Below, in pieces: positions 39,401 to 46,722 of a DNA stretch of 64,000 nucleotides. A model generated the notes under the pieces. It made no database searches. It saw nothing but the letters and a program-made list of their open reading frames with translations, and had not been told where the DNA came from. A program made the translations under genes and the position numbers. The stretch's first letter is position 1. The number at the start of each line of letters is the position of its first letter. The DNA comes from Desulfobacteraceae bacterium (lineage in GTDB: Bacteria; Desulfobacterota; Desulfobacteria; Desulfobacterales; Desulfosarcinaceae), in contig QZKV01000003.1 in assembly GCA_003599575.1 (NCBI GenBank), positions 1 to 64,000 on the forward strand, given 5' to 3'.

Positions 39401-39842
39401 CGGTATCATCGGATTCGGCCGGGCCGCCGAACTGGCCGAGAACCGTCTGCCGGAATCGGCCGGCCGTGTCGAACGGTTGCGCAACCGCCTGCAGGCAGGC
39501 CTGCTTGCGATCGTTCCCGGCGCCCGGCTCAACGGCCATCCGCGTGAGCGCCTGCCCAACACCTTGAATATCTCTTTGCCGGCGGTGCGGGGGGAGAGCA
39601 TGGTGCTGGCCCTGGACATGAAGGGGGTTTCCATTTCGTCGGGTTCGGCCTGCCGCTCGGGTTCGCCCAATCCTTCACATGCGCTTTTGGCCATGGGCCT
39701 GACCGCCGAGCAAGCCCATTGCGCCCTGCGGTTTTCTCTGGGCCGCGCCAACAGCGAAACCCAGATCGACCGGGTCGTCTCCCTGATCGACGATACCATC
39801 CACCAGTCCATGAACAGCGTGCGGTTCGTGACCTGTCGATGA
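36441..39842 (+). CDS. Molybdopterin oxidoreductase / cysteine desulfurase fusion; candidate metallopterin-dependent ergothioneine synthase (MES)
   Basis: N-terminal [4Fe-4S] LCGICPAGC...ILCKLG, GVGALCYVSYAM, NADLIVVWGANPATDSP and C-terminal NifS-like YLDHNATT...TMSAHKLHGPKG...SISSGSACRSGS in one uninterrupted frame. GTG at 36441 with AGGAG at 36429-36433 is the best start; the listed ORF opens at 36351. Confidence 0.9.
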   Translation: MQTFSRERRVLCGICPAGCWIVVSYDQEGRMAAVRPDDTSALGILCKLGEHSPEIVYSPHRLKTPLRRKGPKGTMDFEAISWDAAFDEIVARLNALKEASGPEAAAIYTGRGSFELGMCDVFQPAGVAVSSASSVLFPFGSPNTMGVGALCYVSYAMIAPHVTMGGMLINMFSDLENADLIVVWGANPATDSPPLDYYRIAEAAKRGARVVVIDPRRTATAKLAGAEWVPIRPGTDGALALGLCQVLIAEELHDEAFARNWTHGFDQFVAYFQHFRPEVVESITGVPQETVRSLARRIAAARGASPVMYTGLEYNDSGVQAIRATMVLWGLAGQLDVPGGRCFTMPGSEFPINRQGLIANPNMKKALGLESFPVYSAYRGESHANALPEAVLNGRPYPIRALLVLGASITTAWPQPSVWRRTLEALDLLVCIDVNLTADCAYADIVLPAATWYEIESYMRYGPVFRIREKVIEPLGQSRNAFFILTELAERLGYGHLYPRNEEALLRHALKASPFTLEQVRAAGGAVRIETGLMQYKKWEKGLLRADGRPGFDTPTGKFEIASTILEEHGYAPLPVYTEPQEGPLARPELTRDYPLVFNSGARVATDFRSQFHGIEGLCRQRPEPTIMLNAGDAAARGIADGDAVRVRTPRGRVRMRALVSDDIVAGAIDANMGGGGPLGPAAWQACNINDLTGLRYDPISGFPIYKALLCEVEKVAQDGGALRIDSGEPAALAGHLSRAAEAPASAERIYLDHNATTSLAPEVIRCMTDALRDGYGNPSSIYREGRAAKNALEEARRKIAKLLGCTARRIYFTGGGSEANNWVIKSSALAHWDKKSHFITSAVEHSSVLKVMEWLRAYGFPVTLLPVDRYGQVDPDDLASAITPKTVLVSIMTANNETGTIQPIAQLARITRERGVLFHTDAVQAAGKIALDVIDLDVDYLTMSAHKLHGPKGVGAIYVRKGVNLTPLIHGGRQEHGVRAGTENSPGIIGFGRAAELAENRLPESAGRVERLRNRLQAGLLAIVPGARLNGHPRERLPNTLNISLPAVRGESMVLALDMKGVSISSGSACRSGSPNPSHALLAMGLTAEQAHCALRFSLGRANSETQIDRVVSLIDDTIHQSMNSVRFVTCR

Positions 39843-39878
39843 TCGGCGGCACCCGGCCGGCACCGGAAAGAGAGTTCG

Positions 39879-41027
39879 ATGAAACCGATTGCAGGAAAAC
39901 AACATCGCTTGCAAAGTTATTCCCCTGCGGAACAATGGGCCGAACCGCGCGGGCAAGTTCAAGACTTGAGCTGGGGCGCCCGGCAGCGCCTGTCTTTCGC
40001 CAACTATGTGCGCGCGGATTTCAAAGATGAAATCGGCAAGGATGTCCGGGAGGGATTGTCCGCCAGGCCGAAGACCCTTCCGTGCAAGTACTTCTACGAT
40101 GACCTGGGCTCGCGTCTGTTCGATCAGATCTGCCGCCTGCCGGAGTATTATCCCACGCGTACGGAAATATCGATTTTGCGGACTTCGGGGGCGGCGATCA
40201 TGTCCTTTTTCGAGCCGCAACCCGGTGACCTGGTGGAGATCGGTTGCGGTGCCGATCTGAAGATCCGCCAGCTGTTCGAGCGGACCGACCCGGACCGTCT
40301 CGCGCACATCCGCTATGTGCCCATGGACATCAGCGCCGGCTGCCTGGTGCAATCCGCGCGCCGGATGCTCGCTGATTTCAGGGGCTTGAAAGTTCATGCG
40401 CTCATCGCCGATTTCACCCGCCATGTGGAACGAATTCCGGCCGGCCGGAAGATGATCGTGTTTTTCGGCGGGACCTTCGGCAATTTTACATTCGCGGAGG
40501 GCATCGATCTGTTAAAGCGCCTGGCCGGCATCATGGGACCGGAAGACCGGTTGGTCATCGGCCTGGACATGATCAAAGAAAAAGAGATCCTGGAAGCCGC
40601 CTACAACGATCGGCAAGGGGTTACAGCCGCATTCAATCTGAATCTCCTCCAGCACATCAACGTGCGGCTCCGGGCGGATTTCGATCTGAATGCGTTCGAA
40701 CATCTGGCGTTTTGGAACGAGCGGCAGGAGCGCATCGAAATGCACCTGCAGGCCAAAAAGGATTTCAATGTTAATCTTGCCGAACTGGGCATCTCCTGGT
40801 CTTTCACCCGCGGGGAGAGCATTCGCACCGAAATCAGTCAGAAATTCAGCCGAAAAAGCGCGCAGGAGCGCTTCCGCAAGGCCGGCTTGCAAGCAATTGC
40901 CTGGCATACCGATCCGGCCGGGTGGTTCTGCCTGGTGGAACTGCGCAGATTGCAGGCCTTGGACCTCGGATATGCCATCCAGCCGTCCGGAAATGGGTGT
41001 GAGAAGGTCGTCCCCTCCGGGGCTTGA
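39879..41027 (+). CDS. egtD: L-histidine N(alpha)-methyltransferase
   Basis: LPCKYFYDDLGSRLFDQICRLPEYYPTRTEISIL, LVEIGCGADLKIRQLF, MIVFFGGTFGNFTFAEGIDLLKRLAGIMGPEDRLVIGLDMIKE; characteristic EgtD motifs. Confidence 0.95.
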   Translation: MKPIAGKQHRLQSYSPAEQWAEPRGQVQDLSWGARQRLSFANYVRADFKDEIGKDVREGLSARPKTLPCKYFYDDLGSRLFDQICRLPEYYPTRTEISILRTSGAAIMSFFEPQPGDLVEIGCGADLKIRQLFERTDPDRLAHIRYVPMDISAGCLVQSARRMLADFRGLKVHALIADFTRHVERIPAGRKMIVFFGGTFGNFTFAEGIDLLKRLAGIMGPEDRLVIGLDMIKEKEILEAAYNDRQGVTAAFNLNLLQHINVRLRADFDLNAFEHLAFWNERQERIEMHLQAKKDFNVNLAELGISWSFTRGESIRTEISQKFSRKSAQERFRKAGLQAIAWHTDPAGWFCLVELRRLQALDLGYAIQPSGNGCEKVVPSGA

Positions 41028-41101
41028 TTCAAAACAGCGCCTAACCATCGGGTCGGGGCATCTCGGGGTCAATCCATCCGAGAGAAAAGTGAGGCCTCGG
41101 T

Positions 41102-42292
41102 ATGAACATACGCGCCTGGCAGATTGCGAATACAAAGGCGGCCTTTTGCTTGATACCGGCTTTCCTGTTTTTCTTCGGCACGGGGGCCGCCCGGGCCGGA
41201 CCCGCGGAGTACACTTGGGATATCGGACGGATTGTCTCCGGTCAATCCCTGTATACTTCTTTGTTGGAAAAACAGATACCTTCGCGTGCCATTCATCACA
41301 TCATAACCGGCTTGAAAGCGCATATCGACTTCGGGAGAATCCAGCCCAACACCGCCTATCATTTCAGAATGGACCCGAGCGGAGAATTGCGCGAATTCAC
41401 CATCGAGTCCGGGCATGATCTTTTTCATCTTTCCATGGGGCAGGAACGCTATGGCCTGAGCCGGTGGAAGGTGCCGCGCAGAATACAGATGGACACCGTC
41501 CGCGCCCGTTTCGAAAAGAACCTGAGCGAAACGATCCGAAGGGCCGGTGAAGCCGATGACCTCACCCAAAGTTTAGAAGAAATCCTGTTGCAGGATCTGG
41601 ACCCGGTCATTGAATTACAACCGGGCGATCACTTCAGATTGGTCGTGGAAAAGATATACGGGGGCGACTGGCTGCTGCGCTATGGGGAGATCGAGGCTTT
41701 CGAACTGCGCAGGGGTGAAGCCGGCGTAATGGCTATCCGCCACGGGGACCAGTATTATGACGGGGTGGGGCGGTCGCTGAAAAGAAAGTTCCTGAGAGTT
41801 CCCCTGCATTACCAGTTCGTAAGTTCCAAATTCATGCAAGAGAGAAAACACCCCATCCTGGGCGGCGTGCGCCCGCATCAAGGCATCGATTTCGCCGCCC
41901 CGCTGGGAACGCCGGTATGGGCCATTGCCGACGGTGTGGTCATTACTGCCGGTTGGATGAATGGTTTCGGACTCACCATCATCCTGCGGCATGCGCATGG
42001 TTATGAAAGCTTTTACGCGCATTTGAACGATTTCGGCCCTGAAATCCGGCCGGGCGGCACGGTCCTGCAAAAACAGGTGATCGGCTATATCGGCACCACG
42101 GGGCTTTCAACCGGACCGCACCTGCATTTCGGCTTGTCCTGCCACGGCGAGCATCGCGACCCCCTCAAGGAAGCTTTTCCAAGGGACACCATCACACAGG
42201 AAGATGAACTGCGTGCCTTCCTGCTGAAGAAGCAGATGATCAGCTCGATCCTGTCCGCCGACGGACAGACCGGCAGGGGACGAATGCCCTGA
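41102..42292 (+). CDS. M23 family metallopeptidase (secreted/periplasmic)
   Basis: Signal-like N-terminus; GGVRPHQGIDFAAPLGTPVWAIADGVVITAGWMNGFGLTIILRHAHGYESFYAHL...GLSTGPHLHFGL. Confidence 0.94.
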   Translation: MNIRAWQIANTKAAFCLIPAFLFFFGTGAARAGPAEYTWDIGRIVSGQSLYTSLLEKQIPSRAIHHIITGLKAHIDFGRIQPNTAYHFRMDPSGELREFTIESGHDLFHLSMGQERYGLSRWKVPRRIQMDTVRARFEKNLSETIRRAGEADDLTQSLEEILLQDLDPVIELQPGDHFRLVVEKIYGGDWLLRYGEIEAFELRRGEAGVMAIRHGDQYYDGVGRSLKRKFLRVPLHYQFVSSKFMQERKHPILGGVRPHQGIDFAAPLGTPVWAIADGVVITAGWMNGFGLTIILRHAHGYESFYAHLNDFGPEIRPGGTVLQKQVIGYIGTTGLSTGPHLHFGLSCHGEHRDPLKEAFPRDTITQEDELRAFLLKKQMISSILSADGQTGRGRMP

Positions 42293-42429
42293 TCCAATGA
42301 GGACTACCTGTTTTTTGATGCCGAATTACGCAGTGCACCTGATTACTTTCGATCATCGGAGCATGATAGCAAGCTAACGATGGAAAGAGACTCTCTCCAT
42401 CGGGAACACCAACCAAGGAGGTGAATGCG

Positions 42430-42603
42430 ATGTGTTACAACTGCGGATGCAATATGCCGAACGACGACCATGGCAAAGGACACATGGGCGTGGATCCCGA
42501 CGGCAAAGCCATTACCGAAAAGACGTTCGAAGCAGCTGGTAAGGCGTTCGATATGTCCAGGGAAGAATCAAAAGAAAATACCCACAACCTGTTGATGAAA
42601 TAA
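42430..42603 (+). CDS. Small Cys-containing protein (57 aa)
   Basis: RBS aaggagg 8 nt upstream of ATG 42430; MCYNCGCNMPNDDHGKGHMGVDPDGKAITEKTFEAAGKAFDMSREESKENTHNLLMK. Confidence 0.7.
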   Translation: MCYNCGCNMPNDDHGKGHMGVDPDGKAITEKTFEAAGKAFDMSREESKENTHNLLMK

Positions 42604-42616
42604 TGCGTACAGCCTT

Positions 42617-42646
42617 GCGGCGGTAAGGCGGCTGTTTTGCCGCCGC
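42617..42646 (+). terminator. Hairpin downstream of the small Cys-containing protein
   Basis: GCGGCGG (42617-42623) / CCGCCGC (42640-42646). Confidence 0.4.
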
Positions 42647-42744
42647 GTTCTCCCTCCTGATCTATTGACTCCAATATCACCTTCCAAGTTTCCCGACGGG
42701 TCCACAACCCCTTCCTCAAAAAACAAGAAAGGAAAAAAACAACA

Positions 42745-43200
42745 ATGACACACGAATTTTTCCGTACGCTTGAGAAGGATCATGAAGAGGTGAAGGACAT
42801 TCTCGATCAACTCGAGAACACTTCGGAACGCGCAGTGAAAAAAAAGGAAGATCTCTTTATGAAACTGAAGCAGGAACTGATGCCTCATATGAAAAGCGAA
42901 GAGAAGCATTTTTATTCTATTTTGCTGGACAAAAAAACGGCCCGCCAAGAGGCCATGCAGGCCATTGAAGAACACCATGTAGCCGAAATGGTCCTCAAGG
43001 AATTGGATAAGTTAAGCAAAGACGCGGACAACTGGACCGCTAAGCTCAAGGTGTTCAAGGAAATCGTTGAGCACCATATCGAAGAAGAGGAGGCGGAGAT
43101 ATTCGAGGCGGCTGAGGATAGCCTGGATGAAAATCAGTTGGAGGAAGTCATGACGGCCTTCAGCGAGGAAAAAGAGAAGGCCCGAAAAAAATACACGTGA
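42745..43200 (+). CDS. Hemerythrin HHE domain-containing protein
   Basis: LEKDHEEVKDILDQLE, LMPHMKSEEKHFY, EEHHVAEMVLKEL, VEHHIEEEEAEIFEAAE. Confidence 0.92.
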   Translation: MTHEFFRTLEKDHEEVKDILDQLENTSERAVKKKEDLFMKLKQELMPHMKSEEKHFYSILLDKKTARQEAMQAIEEHHVAEMVLKELDKLSKDADNWTAKLKVFKEIVEHHIEEEEAEIFEAAEDSLDENQLEEVMTAFSEEKEKARKKYT

Positions 43201-43276
43201 GTTGAAGTTCCATCCAAACTCGCCCGTCAGGTCCGGCGAAACTAGGTTCCGACGACCGGATCGGAGAAGAGCCACT

Positions 43277-43582
43277 ATGAAAAAAAAAATCTCATCATGC
43301 ATCATCATCTTCTTTTTGATCAACGGCATCGGCTTCGCCGATATTGGGTCGGATAAATACATGCACACCAGCGCCTGCGCCGCCATCAGCGCCACGGCCG
43401 ATACGGCCCTGGCCCAGATATGGCCCGACTTGCCGCAGGTTTACCGGATTATGGCCGCCGTTACTGCGGCCATGCTCGTTGGGTTGGGCAAGGAGTTAAT
43501 CGACCAAAAGATAGACAACCAGGATCTGGTGGCCGATTTCGCCGGCGCCCTGGTAGGGGTTTCATTTAAAATAGAATGGTAG
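43277..43582 (+). CDS. Small exported protein, YfiM/DUF2279-like
   Basis: MKKKISSCIIIFFLINGIGFADIGSDKYMHTSACAAISATADTALA...VGLGKELIDQKIDNQDLVADFAGALVGV. Confidence 0.65.
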   Translation: MKKKISSCIIIFFLINGIGFADIGSDKYMHTSACAAISATADTALAQIWPDLPQVYRIMAAVTAAMLVGLGKELIDQKIDNQDLVADFAGALVGVSFKIEW

Positions 43583-43898
43583 AATAGAAGGAATCGATCA
43601 CCGCTTATCCCCGTGGCGGTCGGGCGTGCCGTCCGGTACGCCTCACGCCGCGGGGAACATTGACCACCCGCAAAAGATACCCTCCAAGAAAACCGCGAGC
43701 CGGAAAGGGTTCTCAAATCGATCGGCAAGACGGCCCTTTCGGTATGCGCCAAACGCACCCCACCCAGTATTTTCAGCTGGCTTTCCACGGCCAGGCACCG
43801 CGCCGGTACGCATAAAACCGCCAGCACCCTGAACTCTGTCATAGTCGTGTAGCGTGGGGCTTGTTGAATCGTCGAGACGTGTACAGGCGATTGAATAA

Positions 43899-44735
43899 AT
43901 GATAAAGGAGCCTATCTTTTGGAACCGATCAAGGCACGCCATGCATGCGTTTTTCAAGGATGAAAGGAGAAACATCGCCATGGAGCATGTCAAAGCCTTC
44001 TCCCGACCCGTAGCGGTCTGGGTTGGGTTTTTCAATTTGCTGACCTGCCTGCTTGTGCTGGGGGGCATATACTGGATCCTGCAGATCGTCTCGGCCGAGT
44101 TGCGGGGTCTTATGCAAACCGCTCCGGCTGCCCCGCAAATCGCACGCCTGGCGCAGTGGTCCGGGACGGCGCTGAAGTTTTTCTGGACGGCCTTGGCCCC
44201 CGCCGCACTGTTGTTTTTCATATTCTTGACCTTCTTGACATGGGCGATCCTGCGCTCCGTTTTTAAACGCAGGCTGCGCGTCGCCGCCGCACAACGGCCT
44301 GCCGCGGCCGCTGCAGCTTCAAAAGAAGATGCCGCCAGACAATCGGGCGATATGAACAAACGCATTTTTTTACATCTGATTGCCGTGCTGCAAAAGGAGG
44401 GGCGCTTGTTGGATTTCTTTTCCGAGAATCTGGCGCAGTACAATGACAGCCAGATCGGGGCCGCGGTTCGCAGCATTCATGAAAACTGCAAAAAGGCGAT
44501 CGATAAGTACCTGTCTCCCAAGGCCGTGCTCGATCAGAATGAGGGTGATGAGATCTCCGTAAGCCATGATTTCGATCCCAATGCCCTGAAACTGGTCGGC
44601 AATGTGACCGGCCGGCCGCCCTTCCAGGGCGTCGTGCGCCATCGCGGCTGGCGCGCCTTGAAAATCGATATGCCCATGCTTTCAGGCCAACAGGACCCCT
44701 GGATCATAGCGCCGGCTGAGATAGAAATACGTTAA
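43899..44735 (+). CDS. DUF2760 domain-containing membrane protein
   Basis: Two TMs then LIAVLQKEGRLLDFFSENLAQYNDSQIGAAVRSIHENCKKAIDKYLSPKAVLDQNEGDEISV...RHRGWRALKIDMPMLSGQQDPWIIAPAEIEI. Start uncertain. Confidence 0.8.
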   Translation: MIKEPIFWNRSRHAMHAFFKDERRNIAMEHVKAFSRPVAVWVGFFNLLTCLLVLGGIYWILQIVSAELRGLMQTAPAAPQIARLAQWSGTALKFFWTALAPAALLFFIFLTFLTWAILRSVFKRRLRVAAAQRPAAAAAASKEDAARQSGDMNKRIFLHLIAVLQKEGRLLDFFSENLAQYNDSQIGAAVRSIHENCKKAIDKYLSPKAVLDQNEGDEISVSHDFDPNALKLVGNVTGRPPFQGVVRHRGWRALKIDMPMLSGQQDPWIIAPAEIEIR

Positions 44736-44898
44736 TCCGCAAGCGCGTCGATCCATTGAGGGGCTTACACGCGATTGGACGCCACCCTGATGGACTTTCC
44801 GGCAATTGCGATGCCCATACCGACCCGGGGCCCACAGGCCGATGGGCCAACCGGCTGACGCGCAAGCGGGTACCGGGCCAACGTCTTTAGGAGAAAAC

Positions 44899-46713
44899 AT
44901 GACCGACTCCGCCTATATCATCGGTATCGATCTGGGGACCACCAACAGCGTCGTTGCTTTCATCGACGCGGACGTACAAAGCCTCGAAGATGCGCGCATT
45001 CGCCTGTTTGAAATTCCCCAGGTGGTGGATGCCGGGGTGCTCGAAGCCAGGCCGATTCTGCCATCCTTCGTGCTGCTGCCGGCCGAACAGGAAACACCGC
45101 CGGGCGCCCTGGCCTTGCCCTGGGATGCCTCGGCCCGCACCAGCGTGGGCGAGTATGCGCGGCGGCGCGGCGAAGAGATCCCCCAGCGTCTGATCGCCTC
45201 ATCCAAATCGTGGCTCTGCAATACCATGGTGGACCGCAATGCGCCGATCCTGCCCTGGGATTCCATACGCCCCGGCCATAGCCCCAAGTCAGCCAAGCTT
45301 TCCCCGGTGGCGGCCTCGGCCGCCATCCTGCGGCATATCCGCGATGCCTGGAACCACCGCATGGCGCGTACCGCCTCAGGGCTGGACGAACGTCTGAAGA
45401 TGGAGAATCAAACGATTTACTTGACCGTGCCGGCGTCGTTTGACGCCGTGGCCCGTGAACTGACCGTAGCGGCGGCGGATATGGCCGGATTGAGGCAGGT
45501 GACGCTGCTGGAAGAACCCCAGGCCGCTTTTTATGCCTGGATCTCGGGCAGCGCGGGCGACTGGCGTGATGAAGTCGCACCGGGCGATCTGATTCTGGTG
45601 TGCGACGTGGGCGGCGGCACCAGCGATTTCAGTTTGATACAAGTGGCGCAAGAAGAGGGAGACCTCGTGTTGGAGCGTATCGCCGTAGGCAACCACCTGC
45701 TGGTCGGCGGCAACAACATGGACCTGGCCCTGGCCTATGCGCTTGCACGCCAATTGGCCGAAAGCGGCCCCCGTCTGGACGCTTGGCAAATGAACGGTCT
45801 TTGGCACAGCTGCCGCAGGGCCAAGGAACAGATCCTCTCCGATCCGCAGTGCGAGCGTCTGCCGGTCACGATCCTTGGGCGCGGCAGCAGTCTGATCGGC
45901 GGCATGGTCCAGGCCGAGTTGACCCGTGAGCTGGTCCAAGACGTACTGCGGGACGGGTTTTTCCCGGCCTGCGAGCCGGGTGACAAGCCCAAGGCGGCCC
46001 GCAGGGCGGGCATTCAGGAATTCGGTTTGCCGTTTGAATCCGATCCGGCCATTACCCGGCATCTGGCCGCTTTTCTGGATCGCCGCGATCCATCCGGTCA
46101 ACCGATCAATCCCACGGCCGTCCTTTTCAACGGCGGGGTCATGAAATCCAAGCTGCTGCGCGAACAGGTGGTCACGGTTTTGAACAGCTGGAGATCGGGT
46201 AACGCCGTTCGCGAAATCAAAGGCACCGATTTCGATCTGGCCGTGGCGCGCGGGGCCGCTTATTACGGCTTGGCGCGGTTGGGCAGGGGCATCCGCATTC
46301 GCGGCGGACTGGGACGCTCCTATTACATCGGCGTTGCCGCCGCCATGCCGGCCGTGCCGGGGCTGCCCGCGCCGACCAAAGCCTTGTGCGTCGCTTCCTT
46401 CGGCATGGAAGAAGGCACTTCCGCGGCCATTTCCGGGCAGGAGTTCGTGCTGCGCGTGGGCGAAGCGGTGGCTTTCGATTTTCTGGGCGCAACCACGCGC
46501 ACCGATGATGCGGTCGGCACGATTGTGGAGGACTGGCAAGGCGAGATCGAAGCCATCACCACCCTTGAAACGACCCTTGAAGGCGACTACGGCCAAACCA
46601 TTCCGGTCACCCTGGAACTACGTATCACCGAAGTGGGTACCCTCGAGCTGTGGTGCGTATCCAAAATCGACGACCGCAGGTGGAAACTGGAGTGGAATGT
46701 GAGGGAGCAGTGA
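44899..46713 (+). CDS. Hsp70 family protein (DnaK-like ATPase)
   Basis: YIIGIDLGTTNSVVAFID, LEEPQAAFYAW, LILVCDVGGGTSDFSL, AVLFNGGVMKSKLLREQV. ATG 44899 after aggagaaaac. Confidence 0.92.
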   Translation: MTDSAYIIGIDLGTTNSVVAFIDADVQSLEDARIRLFEIPQVVDAGVLEARPILPSFVLLPAEQETPPGALALPWDASARTSVGEYARRRGEEIPQRLIASSKSWLCNTMVDRNAPILPWDSIRPGHSPKSAKLSPVAASAAILRHIRDAWNHRMARTASGLDERLKMENQTIYLTVPASFDAVARELTVAAADMAGLRQVTLLEEPQAAFYAWISGSAGDWRDEVAPGDLILVCDVGGGTSDFSLIQVAQEEGDLVLERIAVGNHLLVGGNNMDLALAYALARQLAESGPRLDAWQMNGLWHSCRRAKEQILSDPQCERLPVTILGRGSSLIGGMVQAELTRELVQDVLRDGFFPACEPGDKPKAARRAGIQEFGLPFESDPAITRHLAAFLDRRDPSGQPINPTAVLFNGGVMKSKLLREQVVTVLNSWRSGNAVREIKGTDFDLAVARGAAYYGLARLGRGIRIRGGLGRSYYIGVAAAMPAVPGLPAPTKALCVASFGMEEGTSAAISGQEFVLRVGEAVAFDFLGATTRTDDAVGTIVEDWQGEIEAITTLETTLEGDYGQTIPVTLELRITEVGTLELWCVSKIDDRRWKLEWNVREQ

Positions 46714-46722
46714 AGGTATGCA

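Noticed and set aside
43643-44476. 277-aa minus-strand ORF over the DUF2760 gene
   Set aside because: No domain; overlaps a recognisable DUF2760 gene and an intergenic region.
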